The position numbers and the translations under genes were made by a program. 64,000 nucleotides of DNA from JAGVSR01 sp963786675 (GTDB lineage Bacteria > Pseudomonadota > Alphaproteobacteria > Rhizobiales > Hyphomicrobiaceae): positions 310,001 through 374,000 of the forward strand of contig CAWAZY010000003.1 in assembly GCA_963786675.1 (NCBI GenBank), given 5' to 3'. The notes below the pieces were generated by a model, which worked only from the letters and a program-made list of their open reading frames with translations, was not told the origin of the DNA and searched no databases. Within the stretch, counting starts at the first letter, position 1; every line of letters starts with the position of its first letter. Below are positions 30,231 to 38,873 of this stretch, in pieces.

Positions 30231-31361
30231 TCAGATGTCGTCGGGACCCAGCGGCGGGCCGGATCGGCGGGCTGGTGGGCCAGCTTCGCCGCAAATGGCC
30301 TGCAATTCAGCCCAAGCATGGGAATCCAGGCTCGGCTCGGCGGCATAGGATTCCGCCTGCGCCACCCGTTCCTTGCGCTCTTCGGTCTGCGGGTGCGATT
30401 TCAGGACGGCCGGTCCGCTGCTGGTGCCATCCTTGTTTTCAATTTCCAGAATCCGGTCGAAGAAATCCAACAGGCCCTGCGGCGAGATTGCGGCCCCGCG
30501 CAACAGGCGCAGGGCCTGTTCGTCGGCTTCCCGTTCCGCCTCGCGCGAGTAGGAGAGCTGCGCCAGCAGCAAGCCGATGTTGGCGATCGATCCGCCAGCA
30601 CCGCCCAGCAGCAGTTCGGTCCCCGCGACCAGGCCGAGGGTGCGCACGATGCCGGTTTCGGGATGCAGTTCCAGGCCGTGGCCCATTTCGTGGGCGAGCA
30701 CGCCGGCGACTTCGTCGGGCGACTTCGCCTTGGCGATGAGGCCGCGCGTCAGGACGATCTGCTCGCCGGGCGTGGCAAACGCATTGAGCAGGTCCCAGTC
30801 GACCACGATGACCTTGAATTTCGTCGCGCCGCCCGCCGCCACAGTGAGCTTTTCGGTGAGGGCATCGAGCGCCGCCCGTCCGCCCTTGGCATCGCAGACG
30901 CGGCGGCCATCCGTCATGGAGGCGAGAACCTGCGCGCCAAGCGCGCTGCGCGCACTGTCGGGCAGCAGACCGGCGATGGCCCGCGAGGGTGAAAAATGCG
31001 TGACCCACGAGAGCAAGACGAACCCGCCTGCAATCGCCATAGCCCATATCAGGGGGCGGGCACGCCGCCAGCGTTGGGCGCGAACGGACAAATGCGGGGC
31101 GAGGGTGGCGAGATCGCGCGCGAAGGTGCGATCGGCCACGAAGAGCGAGGCGCCGGGCTGATAGCTGTAAGACAGAAGGGCGTCGATGGCGTGATCGGAA
31201 AGCGGCTCGGCACTGGCGAGGGCGCCGTAGGGCCAGACGCGCGGTACGTCCGTATCGCGGCTCAGAATGGTGACACCCCGGTCGGTGAGGCGCACGCGGA
31301 CGTCCTCCGAGGCCCGGCCCTGGCCGTCACTGTAGCGGGCGATGTAGTCCCGGTTTTGCAT
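30231..31361 (-). CDS. M48-family membrane metalloprotease
   Basis: A 376-residue protein. An N-terminal cytoplasmic part (about 110 residues) precedes a membrane helix (LIWAMAIAGGFVLLSWVTHF). The M48 peptidase domain contains the zinc motif HEMGH (in VAGVLAHEMGHGLELHPE), and a third zinc ligand Glu likely lies in AEREADEQALRLL. The ending HPQTEERKERVAQAESY is also typical for M48 (HPQxxxRixxl). Similar proteins are Oma1/BepA-like quality-control proteases; here topology suggests the catalytic domain is periplasmic. It stands divergent from ilvD. Confidence 0.87.
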   Translation of the reverse strand: MQNRDYIARYSDGQGRASEDVRVRLTDRGVTILSRDTDVPRVWPYGALASAEPLSDHAIDALLSYSYQPGASLFVADRTFARDLATLAPHLSVRAQRWRRARPLIWAMAIAGGFVLLSWVTHFSPSRAIAGLLPDSARSALGAQVLASMTDGRRVCDAKGGRAALDALTEKLTVAAGGATKFKVIVVDWDLLNAFATPGEQIVLTRGLIAKAKSPDEVAGVLAHEMGHGLELHPETGIVRTLGLVAGTELLLGGAGGSIANIGLLLAQLSYSREAEREADEQALRLLRGAAISPQGLLDFFDRILEIENKDGTSSGPAVLKSHPQTEERKERVAQAESYAAEPSLDSHAWAELQAICGEAGPPARRSGPPLGPDDI

Positions 31362-31966
31362 GCTGCGCGTCCGATGTTGATGGTCTCACATTGCGGCCGC
31401 CCGACCGGTCCGGCCAAGCAGTTTGGCGCGCTCCCGGTCAGCGGACGTCCTATCCCTATAGCGTCCCGGCGTGATGGGCGCGATATCGGCAGGGACGGAC
31501 GGCGCCCGGCGCCACGCACGGGGATGAGGCGCGGCAAATTTATCCGCCGCCGCCGCCGCCACCACCACCGCCCACCGGCCGTCCTGGAGACGCCTTGGTC
31601 CGGTCGCGATAGGGCCGGGATCGGTCGCTAACCTACTCCGAGAGCCGCCATTCGCCCCGCAGTTGGACGGTTCCGTTCCGGCCCACCGGAACCGCACGCG
31701 TAAGATAGGTGCCCACAGTTGCTTAACGGCCACGAAACACTTGGAAATGTGCCTCTTTTGGGCCACAAAACGGCGCGACACAGGAGTCGGTCCGAATTCC
31801 CGATGGAGAATGCGGGCCGCATGGGGTGCCTGCCGGAAGACCTGGCGGAACGCAAGTCCGCGAGGCGACGGCGCTTTCGAAAGCTCCCAGTGTGTCGAGA
31901 GATCTGCGCCGCGCCCGCGGTGTGGATCGTTTCTCCGCAGGTGAGCTGAAGAGGCCAGATCAGAAC
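31362..31966. other. Divergent intergenic region M48 protease / ilvD
   Basis: No supported gene. A triplet microsatellite (CCGCCG...CCACCA) lies at 31541-31570. Regulatory elements of ilvD, possibly including a leader, would be here, but no attenuator was identified with confidence. Confidence 0.4.
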
Positions 31967-33691
31967 ATGGACGCCAAGCCGTTCGATAAATCCAAGCTGC
32001 CGAGCCGTCATGTGACGGTGGGTCCGTCGCGCGCGCCGCATCGCTCCTATTACTACGCGATGGGCTTGACGGAAGAGCAGATCAACCGTCCGTTCGTGGG
32101 CGTCGTCTCGTGCTGGAATGAAGCGGCTCCATGCAACATCGCGCTCATGCGTCAGGCGCAGGCGGCGAAAGTTGGCGTCAACGAAGCCGGCGGCACGCCG
32201 CGCGAGTTCTGCACCATCACCGTCACCGACGGCATCGCCATGGGCCACCAGGGGATGAAGTCGTCCCTCGTTTCGCGCGAAGTGATCGCCGATTCCATCG
32301 AACTCACCATGCGCGGCCATTGCTACGACGCGCTCGTCGGCATCGCGGGCTGCGACAAGTCCCTGCCGGGGACGATGATGGCCATGTTGCGCCTCAACGT
32401 GCCGTCCGTCTTCATGTACGGCGGATCGATCCTGCCTGGAAAGTTCAAGGGCCGGGACGTCACGGTTCTCGACGTTTTCGAAGGCGTCGGCATGCATTCC
32501 GCCGGCAAGATGTCGGATAAGGACCTGCACGAACTGGAATGCGTCGCCTGCCCGAGCGCGGGAGCGTGCGGTGGCCAGTTCACGGCCAACACCATGGCGA
32601 TGGTGTCCGAAGCCATCGGTCTCGCCCTTCCTGGTTCCGCCGGTTCGCCCGCGCCCTACGAAGAGCGCGACAGTTACGCGGTGGCGAGCGGCAAGGCCGT
32701 CATGCGCTTGGTCGCAGACGGCCTGCGCCCGCGCGACATCGTCACCCGCAAGGCATTCGAGAATGCGGCGGTGGCCGTGGCTGCAACGGGCGGCTCGACG
32801 AATGCCGCACTCCATCTGCCAGCCATGGCCAACGAAGTCGGCATCGACTTCGATCTGTTCGACGTGGCGGAAATCTTCAAGCGCACGCCCTACATCGCGG
32901 ACTTGAAGCCCGGCGGCCAGTTCGTCGCCAAGGACGTGTTCGACATCGGCGGCGTGCCGCAGATCATGAAGGCGCTGATGGAAGGCGGCTATCTGCACGG
33001 CGACTGCATCACGGTCACCGGCCGGACCATCGCGGAGAACTTGGAAAAGGTCGTCTTCAACACCAATCAGAAGGTGGTCTACCCGGTCTCCAATCCGATC
33101 ACGCCTACGGGCGGTGTTGTGGGCCTCAAGGGATCGCTCGCGCCGGAAGGGGCGATCGTGAAGGTCGCGGGTCTGAAGAAGCTGCAATTCCGCGGCCCTG
33201 CGCGCGTCTTCGATTGCGAAGAGGATGCGTTCGCGGCTGTGTCGGCCGGCAACTACAAGGATGGCGAAGTCCTCGTCATCCGGTACGAAGGCCCCAAGGG
33301 CGGCCCTGGCATGCGCGAGATGCTCTCGACCACGGCGGCGCTCTATGGTCAGGGCGCGGGCGATAATGTGGCGCTCATCACCGACGGGCGCTTCTCGGGC
33401 GCGACACGCGGCTTTTGCATCGGGCATGTCGGACCGGAAGCAGCGGTCGGCGGTCCTATCGGTCTCGTGCGCGATGGCGACATCATCGCCATGGACGCTG
33501 ACAAGGGCACGCTGGATTTGGAAGTCAGCCCGGAAGAACTCGAGGCGCGCCGCAAGGCTTGGAAGGCGCCGGACAATCCCTATCAAACCGGAGCGATTCG
33601 GAAATTCGCCGATCAGGTCGGGCCCGCACGTTACGGCGCCGTGACCCATCGCGGAGGAAAGGCGGAAGTTATCTGCTATGCGGACATCTAA
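31967..33691 (+). CDS. ilvD: Dihydroxy-acid dehydratase
   Basis: A 574-residue enzyme of branched-chain amino acid synthesis, converting 2,3-dihydroxyisovalerate (or the methylvalerate analogue) to the keto acid. The start at 31967 (MDAKPFDKSKLPSRHVT) gives normal family length; the frame is open upstream. Iron-sulfur ligands are visible in GCDKSLPGTMMAM and in ACPSAGACGGQFTANTMA, together with an early Cys in VSCWNEAAPCN. The C-terminal ALITDGRFSGATRGFCIGH is the second family signature. The final codons overlap the start of the ExoR-like gene by 14 bases. Confidence 0.95.
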   Translation: MDAKPFDKSKLPSRHVTVGPSRAPHRSYYYAMGLTEEQINRPFVGVVSCWNEAAPCNIALMRQAQAAKVGVNEAGGTPREFCTITVTDGIAMGHQGMKSSLVSREVIADSIELTMRGHCYDALVGIAGCDKSLPGTMMAMLRLNVPSVFMYGGSILPGKFKGRDVTVLDVFEGVGMHSAGKMSDKDLHELECVACPSAGACGGQFTANTMAMVSEAIGLALPGSAGSPAPYEERDSYAVASGKAVMRLVADGLRPRDIVTRKAFENAAVAVAATGGSTNAALHLPAMANEVGIDFDLFDVAEIFKRTPYIADLKPGGQFVAKDVFDIGGVPQIMKALMEGGYLHGDCITVTGRTIAENLEKVVFNTNQKVVYPVSNPITPTGGVVGLKGSLAPEGAIVKVAGLKKLQFRGPARVFDCEEDAFAAVSAGNYKDGEVLVIRYEGPKGGPGMREMLSTTAALYGQGAGDNVALITDGRFSGATRGFCIGHVGPEAAVGGPIGLVRDGDIIAMDADKGTLDLEVSPEELEARRKAWKAPDNPYQTGAIRKFADQVGPARYGAVTHRGGKAEVICYADI

Positions 33692-34706
33692 AACGCACCT
33701 TCGGACTATGTGCGTCGCGCTCCTCATCCCGCTCATGGCGGGGCAGGCGAGCGCTGGCGCGGTGTCGTTCTCTTCGGCGCGTGATGCGTTGAAGCAGGGC
33801 ATCAGCGCCTACCAGGGCGGCTATTTCGAGATTGCTATTCCAGCTCTCGAATACGCCGCCGCCGAACGCGAGTTCATGGCTGAGTACTATCTGGCCCGCA
33901 TCTATGCCGATAACTCGGGCCCGCATACCGACCACGCCAAGGCCTACATGCTCTTCCGCAAGATCGTGGATGAGAACGTGGACGCCGACCCCGATGACGA
34001 CCCGCGCGCACCCTACGTCGGCAAGGCACTGACGGCGCTCGCCGGGTACGTGCGCATGGGCATCAAGGAGATCGGCGTCAAGCCGGACCTGGAACGCGCG
34101 GTGTTCTATTTGCGCAATGCGTCGACGACGTTTGGCGACGAGGATGCGCAGTTCGAACTCGCCAAGCTTCAGTTGCGCGGTGAGGGCGTGGACGTCGACG
34201 AAGCCATGGGCCGCCACTGGCTGGCGGACCTGTCGAAGCGCGGCCACGCGGGCGCGCAAGCCTTCCTTGCCGACCTCCTATGGCGCGGCAAGTACATGAA
34301 GGAAGATAAGGCCCTGTCCCTAGCGCTGATCGCCATCGCGGTGGAAAACACACCCGTGCACGACCGGCTGTGGATCGAGGACATTTACCAGAACATCTTT
34401 TGCGGATCGGGCGAGGGTATTCGCAAGCAGGCGACGGGCATCGTGGCCGAATGGGGCAACCGCTACGGCCGCAAGCCCGAGGTGCGCGAGACGTCCAACC
34501 TTGGCCTGCTGACCGCCGAACCCGAGCGCACCTGCCAGAACGGCGAACCCGTCGGGCAGATCCGTCTCATCGAACCCGAGATCCAGGCCGCACCCTTGTC
34601 GCCGCGTCCGGCGTCCGGCTTCGTCTATGGCCGCACGTCTCCGGGTGGCCTGCGCGACGTAGGCACAACCGCGCCGCCCCCGCCGCGCGACCCCATGGAA
34701 CGGTAG
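33678..34706 (+). CDS. ExoR-like Sel1-repeat periplasmic protein
   Basis: A 342-residue exported protein with a signal peptide (TMCVALLIPLMAGQASAGA). The mature part has about four Sel1/TPR-like repeats: AISAYQGGYF-type, EYAAAEREFMAEYYLARIYA, ASTTFGDEDAQFELAKLQLR and KRGHAGAQAFLADLLWRGKY. The order and the piece VGKALTALAGYVRMG resemble ExoR, the periplasmic inhibitor of the ChvG/ChvI kinase pathway that controls exopolysaccharide and motility in Rhizobiales. Family assignment is from memory, and the C-terminal Pro-rich 80 residues are not typical. It overlaps ilvD by 14 bases and is probably co-transcribed. A chvG/chvI pair is not in the window. Confidence 0.7.
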   Translation: MRTSKTHLRTMCVALLIPLMAGQASAGAVSFSSARDALKQGISAYQGGYFEIAIPALEYAAAEREFMAEYYLARIYADNSGPHTDHAKAYMLFRKIVDENVDADPDDDPRAPYVGKALTALAGYVRMGIKEIGVKPDLERAVFYLRNASTTFGDEDAQFELAKLQLRGEGVDVDEAMGRHWLADLSKRGHAGAQAFLADLLWRGKYMKEDKALSLALIAIAVENTPVHDRLWIEDIYQNIFCGSGEGIRKQATGIVAEWGNRYGRKPEVRETSNLGLLTAEPERTCQNGEPVGQIRLIEPEIQAAPLSPRPASGFVYGRTSPGGLRDVGTTAPPPPRDPMER

Positions 34707-34735
34707 GGCGGACGAGTATCCGAGCACAATTCGAT

Positions 34736-35047
34736 TCAGAAGTGCTCGGGCCGAACAACCTGGACGTCCGAAACGGTCACGATGCCGATCTGACGTGAGA
34801 CGACTGCAAACACCGCCTCCAGCACTGCATCGATCCGGCTCTCATCCACGATACAGAAAATCTGCACGACAGCGCCGGCGCGTCCCACCATGCCGTCGCG
34901 ATGCCAGCTGCCATCCTTTCCATGCCCCGCAAAGGCCTGCAGAACGGTATAGCCGCTGACGTCTTTGTCGCTGAGGATCGCCAGCACCCGCGCCATCAGG
35001 GGTGCTTCGATCATGATGTCGATCCGCTTCTTAGGGTAAGTTTTCAT
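34736..35047 (-). CDS. PII-like protein next to SbtA (SbtB-like)
   Basis: A 103-residue protein starting at 35047 (MKTYPKKRIDIMIEAPLMAR); an upstream ATG at 35059 would add four residues. The ferredoxin-like alternation (KRIDIMIEAP, GYTVLQAFAGHG, AVVQIFCIVDESRIDAVLEA, GIVTVSDVQVV) is the PII fold. The T-loop region is between about residues 36 and 60 (GKDGSWHRDGMVGRAG). No CGPEGC redox extension of cyanobacterial SbtB is present. It follows the sbtA-like gene directly and likely regulates the transporter, perhaps by binding an adenine nucleotide. Confidence 0.75.
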   Translation of the reverse strand: MKTYPKKRIDIMIEAPLMARVLAILSDKDVSGYTVLQAFAGHGKDGSWHRDGMVGRAGAVVQIFCIVDESRIDAVLEAVFAVVSRQIGIVTVSDVQVVRPEHF

Positions 35048-35059
35048 ATGAGGCCTCAT

Positions 35060-36046
35060 TCAGTTCGCGAAATTCGCGAGTGCCAGGTACAGCGGAATGC
35101 CGAGCGTCAAATTGAAGGGGAACGTTACGCCGAGCGAAAGGGGCAGGTAGATCGCTGGGCGAGCCTCGGGCAAAGCGAGGCGCAGCGCGGCTGGTACGGC
35201 GATATAGGAGGCGCTCGCGCACAGAGTGATCATCAGCGCTGTTCCGCCCACCGACAGCCCCACCAGCTTGGCGGCGCACAGACCAAGCGCGGCGCCGATT
35301 AGTGGCATGTAGAGTCCGAAGCCGATGACGCCTGCTGTTAGGTGGCGGCGGCCTTCGCGGAGTCCCCGGCCTGCGATGATGCCCATGTCGAGTAGGAAAA
35401 GGCACAGCACGCCTTTGAACGGCTCGACGATGAAGGGTGCGATCGACTTCAAGCCCTCGCTGCCCGTGATCCAGCCGATCAGGAACGAGCCAAGCAGGAT
35501 CACGATGGAGCCATTGAGCGCGACTTCGCGCAGGGTTTCACCATCTAGGTCCTGGCTCCTGCTGCCTGTAGCCTTTGCGCCCTTGCGGGCTAGCCAGAGT
35601 GCGACCACGATCGCGGGTGCTTCCATCGCTGCGGCGACCGCAACCATGTAGCCTTCGAACGCCACGCCCATCGAGTTGAGTACCTGGATCATGGCAAGGA
35701 AAGTGACAATGGAGATCGAGCCGTAATGCGCTGCGATGGCCGCCGCATCGACGCGCGGCAAGTTCGTCGTGAGCGCGAGCAAGCGGAAAGCGATGAGTGG
35801 GATCGTGGCGCTGAGGACCGTCCCCGCGATGAGCGCTTTGATAAGAGTGGCATCTATCCCGTGCTGGGCCACGCCCGCGCCGCCCTTAAATCCGATGGCG
35901 AGCATCAGATAGAGCGCCATGCCTTTAGCTATGGCTTCTGGGATGGAAAGATCTGATCGGGCCAGGGTTGCTGTCAGGCCGAGGATGAAAAATAAAACCA
36001 TCGGCGACAGCAAGTTTGCCGCTGCGAGGTCCAGGATCGATCCCAT
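35060..36046 (-). CDS. sbtA: SbtA-type sodium-dependent bicarbonate transporter
   Basis: A 328-residue polytopic protein with about ten hydrophobic helices, the size and pattern of the SbtA family (DUF897): N-terminus LDLAAANLLSPMVLFFILGL, centre AAHYGSISIVTFLAMIQVLN and ASASYIAVPAALRLALPEAR near the C-terminus, all conserved SbtA regions. In cyanobacteria SbtA imports HCO3- with Na+. In a heterotrophic alphaproteobacterium it may feed carboxylases or autotrophic growth. The stop is 12 bases before the PII-like start, so both genes are surely one transcription unit. No RuBisCO or carbonic anhydrase gene is in the window. Confidence 0.85.
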   Translation of the reverse strand: MGSILDLAAANLLSPMVLFFILGLTATLARSDLSIPEAIAKGMALYLMLAIGFKGGAGVAQHGIDATLIKALIAGTVLSATIPLIAFRLLALTTNLPRVDAAAIAAHYGSISIVTFLAMIQVLNSMGVAFEGYMVAVAAAMEAPAIVVALWLARKGAKATGSRSQDLDGETLREVALNGSIVILLGSFLIGWITGSEGLKSIAPFIVEPFKGVLCLFLLDMGIIAGRGLREGRRHLTAGVIGFGLYMPLIGAALGLCAAKLVGLSVGGTALMITLCASASYIAVPAALRLALPEARPAIYLPLSLGVTFPFNLTLGIPLYLALANFAN

Positions 36047-36445
36047 CTCAGTCCCCTATGAATTCGCATTCTATCATTGCGCAGCCTGAGCCGCTGCTTT
36101 GGACCCAATGTGTGTTGAGCAAGGCTGGTCGTCGAGTGCGGCAAGGAGCCTTACCCGACGGGGTGGGGAATATGTGCCCTTGGGGTTTGTCTGCGGGTAG
36201 TGAAGTTTCAAACGACTTCTGGCCTGTTGAGCATGATAGGTCTTGGCCGCGTGGCCGCAGACGAGCCACGGTCGTATTCTTGCGGAAGGAAACGGCAGCT
36301 TAAAATCAAGGATGATGTGGCGCCACTTGATCCAAAATTGCCGCGGCCGTCAGTTCATTTTTGATCATGAACTCCGTTGCAGCCGGCAAAGGGTGCGCTC
36401 AACAGCCGTTGCTGACGGCGCAGATCAGACTGCATCCAGGAGTGC
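36047..36445. other. Intergenic stretch upstream of sbtA
   Basis: No supported gene. The promoter of the minus-strand sbtA unit should lie here. AT content is higher than in neighbouring core genes toward the right end. Confidence 0.4.
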
Positions 36446-37000
36446 TCAATAAAGTTTATTCTGCCTGATATCGTTATGTGCTTCGATGCGTTCGAGATAA
36501 GGGCGAACGTGGTCGGCATCTCAGGTAGGATCAATATCGGCGAGTTTCTCAAATGGGACACGGGCCGACTGGTAGTCCTTGAGAGCAAAATGTGCCTTTC
36601 CAAGATACCAAAGTGCATAGTTATGATTTGGTCTCTTGCTCAGTTTTTCCTTGCAGTGATCCACGAGTTCTTTGAACTCTCCCTTATCGAAGAGCTCATC
36701 TGCTGTTAGCTTGAAAATCCTATCGCTCGCGTCTTTCAGAACAGATGGGGATGAAAAAATGATTCGAAAAAGTGAGAGCGCAATTACGATCCCTGTCGCG
36801 GCGATCAAAATGTAGATGCTAAACTTGATATCGCGCAATACTGCTAGGATTTCTTGATCCACTAGAGGCAATCCACTTTTGAGGCGCGCGCTACTCCTAT
36901 GATATGTAGGTTGTGCTTTGCTGAGCACCAGTGGCTTCAAATTCCTACGGTTAACAATATCTCTGGAAACGAGGCGACTACTCGACGTCAAAATCGGCAC
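36446..37000 (-). pseudogene. Membrane-anchored TPR protein with an in-frame TGA
   Basis: The minus strand from 37000 encodes a membrane helix (SIYILIAATGIVIALSLFRI, residues about 63-82) and then TPR-like repeats (LFDKGEFKELVDHCKEKL, HNYALWYLGKAHFALKDYQ). A TGA follows FEKLADIDPT at 36521-36523, but the frame continues as DADHVRPYLERIEAH to a second TGA at 36446. In related TPR proteins a Trp is common at that point, so TGG to TGA is likely. The start is unsure (M at 37000 or a GTG near 36862). The gene is more AT-rich than its surroundings, suggesting acquired DNA. Confidence 0.6.
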
Positions 37001-37257
37001 TCGCGGGGCCGATAGGTCAAGGACCGGCCGTCATCCCGAGTTGCCGCGCGACGTCGATGAGGGCCAGGAGCGAGCAGTGCCGACTGTTTGCCCTTAACTG
37101 CCTGCCGATCCTGGGCAGCCTTTGAGGGCCTAAGACACCCCAGAGATCAACGAAGGGATCTGCAAGCCGGGGCATCGCTCTGATTGCGGAACATTAAGCA
37201 ATCTCGTCTAGTCTCCAACGGTCATTTCGTTCAACGAATCGCACCGGGACCCATGAC

Positions 37258-38034
37258 GTGATAGCCGGCATTTTCCTAACGTTCGTGATCATTGCGTCTA
37301 TCGCAGCGGTCCTGGCCTTGAGCAAATCAGCCAGCGTAGAGACGCGCAGATTGGGAACGCCCAGACTGGCTCCCAAGCTTTTTTATGCGTTCATCGCCGG
37401 TATCATTTTTTTATTCTATCTCGATGACGCGATGGTTTCCCCTCGGACCGACGAGAGGGTGCGCCAGCTGTTTCACCTGCCGGATGACGTCGATCTCAAG
37501 AGGTATGGCCGCCATGGGGGCGCCTCCTGCTACACGCATTCGATGTACAGCCGCAGGACAGTTCAATTCACACCCGAACAATTCGCGACGTACGTCGGCT
37601 CCATTCAAGATCCAAGCATATGGCGTCCGGTGATGCCGCTTCACTACGTTGCGGAGAAGAGCAGCGTCAGTTTTTCGGACGACGCGCTTGTCTGGCAGAA
37701 CCTTCCGGAGCCGCCATGGATGGGCAAACAGCAAATGGTCTGGAGCATTGCTGGCGCGCAGGTGCGCCGGGGACTGGCACAATGCTACGAGTTCAGAAGG
37801 GTAGAGGCGTCGGACCAACCAACTGGCGATGATGGCCGGGTCGCGTACACGGTTGCTGCCTGCAATCCGAGAGCGCGCCCGCGCACACCACCGGGTGGCG
37901 CCCGCGTGACAGCTGCACTCGATTCCGACACACAGCGGTTGGACGTCACCCTGCATTTCGACAGCAAACCCGACTATTGCAACAATCGCGTCTCCAGCTT
38001 TCTCGGCCGAGCGCTTGGACTCGATGGGAAGTAG
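37258..38034 (+). CDS. Membrane-anchored hypothetical protein
   Basis: A 258-residue protein (GTG start at 37258). Two hydrophobic segments lie at the N-terminus: IAGIFLTFVIIASIAAVLAL (residues about 2-21) and FYAFIAGIIFLFYL (about 42-55). The rest is a soluble, probably periplasmic domain with Cys residues in GGASCYTHSM, LAQCYEFRR, AACNPRA and DYCNNRV, which may form disulfides. I recognise no family. The following gene has a similar plan (helix plus Cys-containing exported domain), so the pair may act together. Confidence 0.6.
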   Translation: MIAGIFLTFVIIASIAAVLALSKSASVETRRLGTPRLAPKLFYAFIAGIIFLFYLDDAMVSPRTDERVRQLFHLPDDVDLKRYGRHGGASCYTHSMYSRRTVQFTPEQFATYVGSIQDPSIWRPVMPLHYVAEKSSVSFSDDALVWQNLPEPPWMGKQQMVWSIAGAQVRRGLAQCYEFRRVEASDQPTGDDGRVAYTVAACNPRARPRTPPGGARVTAALDSDTQRLDVTLHFDSKPDYCNNRVSSFLGRALGLDGK

Positions 38035-38117
38035 CCGGAAATCGCAGTCGTGGTGCCGAACGTCATGTCTGCGCCGACGCGGAAATCAAACTGCAGCGCT
38101 TACGAAACGAGTTGCCG

Positions 38118-38837
38118 ATGACGAGACAAACACAGCCTCTCGGTGAGAAACCCGGCTCCAGTGGTCGCCGACTGCCCTGGGGAGCTTTGGCCGTTGCGGG
38201 TCTCGTTCTATTCGGTTTTTGGCTTCCGTTCAGCCCGCCCAACAGCTTTCATCCGACGTGCACTTATTCGGTCAATGCCACTGTTTCTGCCGAAGTGGAA
38301 GTCTCGGGAGAAACGCTCACATCCGAAGTCGTGCATCAAAACTCTCACTCCCGGGGTTGGATCGCAATCATGAACTCCGCCGGTTGCAAGCAGCGATATG
38401 GCAATGCTCTTGTCTACCGTTTGGCAAACGACAGCGTTCTCATCGTCCCCGCACGCCTGTGTCACGGGGCACAAAAAGAATTCGCCGCGTCCGGGCACGT
38501 CGATATTTTGAGCGCATGCGCTGGGAATCAGGCGCGACAGGATCGCGCTTACATCGTCGACTCCGCCAGCCGGCCAGAAACATGGCGGCCCGCCACCAAT
38601 GGCGTCGATTTCCGCATCGTCAGCATGACGGCCACGTCCACGTGGCGGCATCCCACCGACGACATTGAAACCATCGCGCCGAACCTGTTGAAGTCGTATT
38701 TTCATCATGACCGCAGCCGTGGCATTACGTGGGCCAAGACTCCCGAAACCGTGATTGATTATGCGCGGCGATACGATCTCAAGAAGCAACGGCCGGACAA
38801 ATCGTTCGAATTCGATGTGCGATATGATGGGCCCTAA
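38118..38837 (+). CDS. Membrane-anchored hypothetical protein
   Basis: A 239-residue protein starting at 38118 (MTRQTQPLGEKPG); the frame extends upstream into the previous gene, but this ATG gives a tidy N-terminus. One membrane helix (PWGALAVAGLVLFGFWLPF) is followed by an exported domain with Cys in HPTCTYSVNA, NSAGCKQRYG, ARLCHGAQK and LSACAGNQ. The early part reads like a beta sandwich (TVSAEVEVSGETLTSEVVHQ). Family unknown. It is about 80 bases behind the preceding membrane-anchored gene on the same strand. Confidence 0.6.
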   Translation: MTRQTQPLGEKPGSSGRRLPWGALAVAGLVLFGFWLPFSPPNSFHPTCTYSVNATVSAEVEVSGETLTSEVVHQNSHSRGWIAIMNSAGCKQRYGNALVYRLANDSVLIVPARLCHGAQKEFAASGHVDILSACAGNQARQDRAYIVDSASRPETWRPATNGVDFRIVSMTATSTWRHPTDDIETIAPNLLKSYFHHDRSRGITWAKTPETVIDYARRYDLKKQRPDKSFEFDVRYDGP

Positions 38838-38873
38838 TTTGAACGGGGCAACTTACAGCTGCAACCGGGCCGC

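Noticed and set aside
31541..31570. CCG/CCA triplet repeat
   Set aside because: Could encode a poly-Gly tail on the minus strand, but the frame upstream has a stop close by and no protein can be supported.
31628..33802. 724-codon open frame on the minus strand
   Set aside because: It lies antisense to ilvD, whose family motifs are complete; the long frame is a by-product of high GC codon usage.
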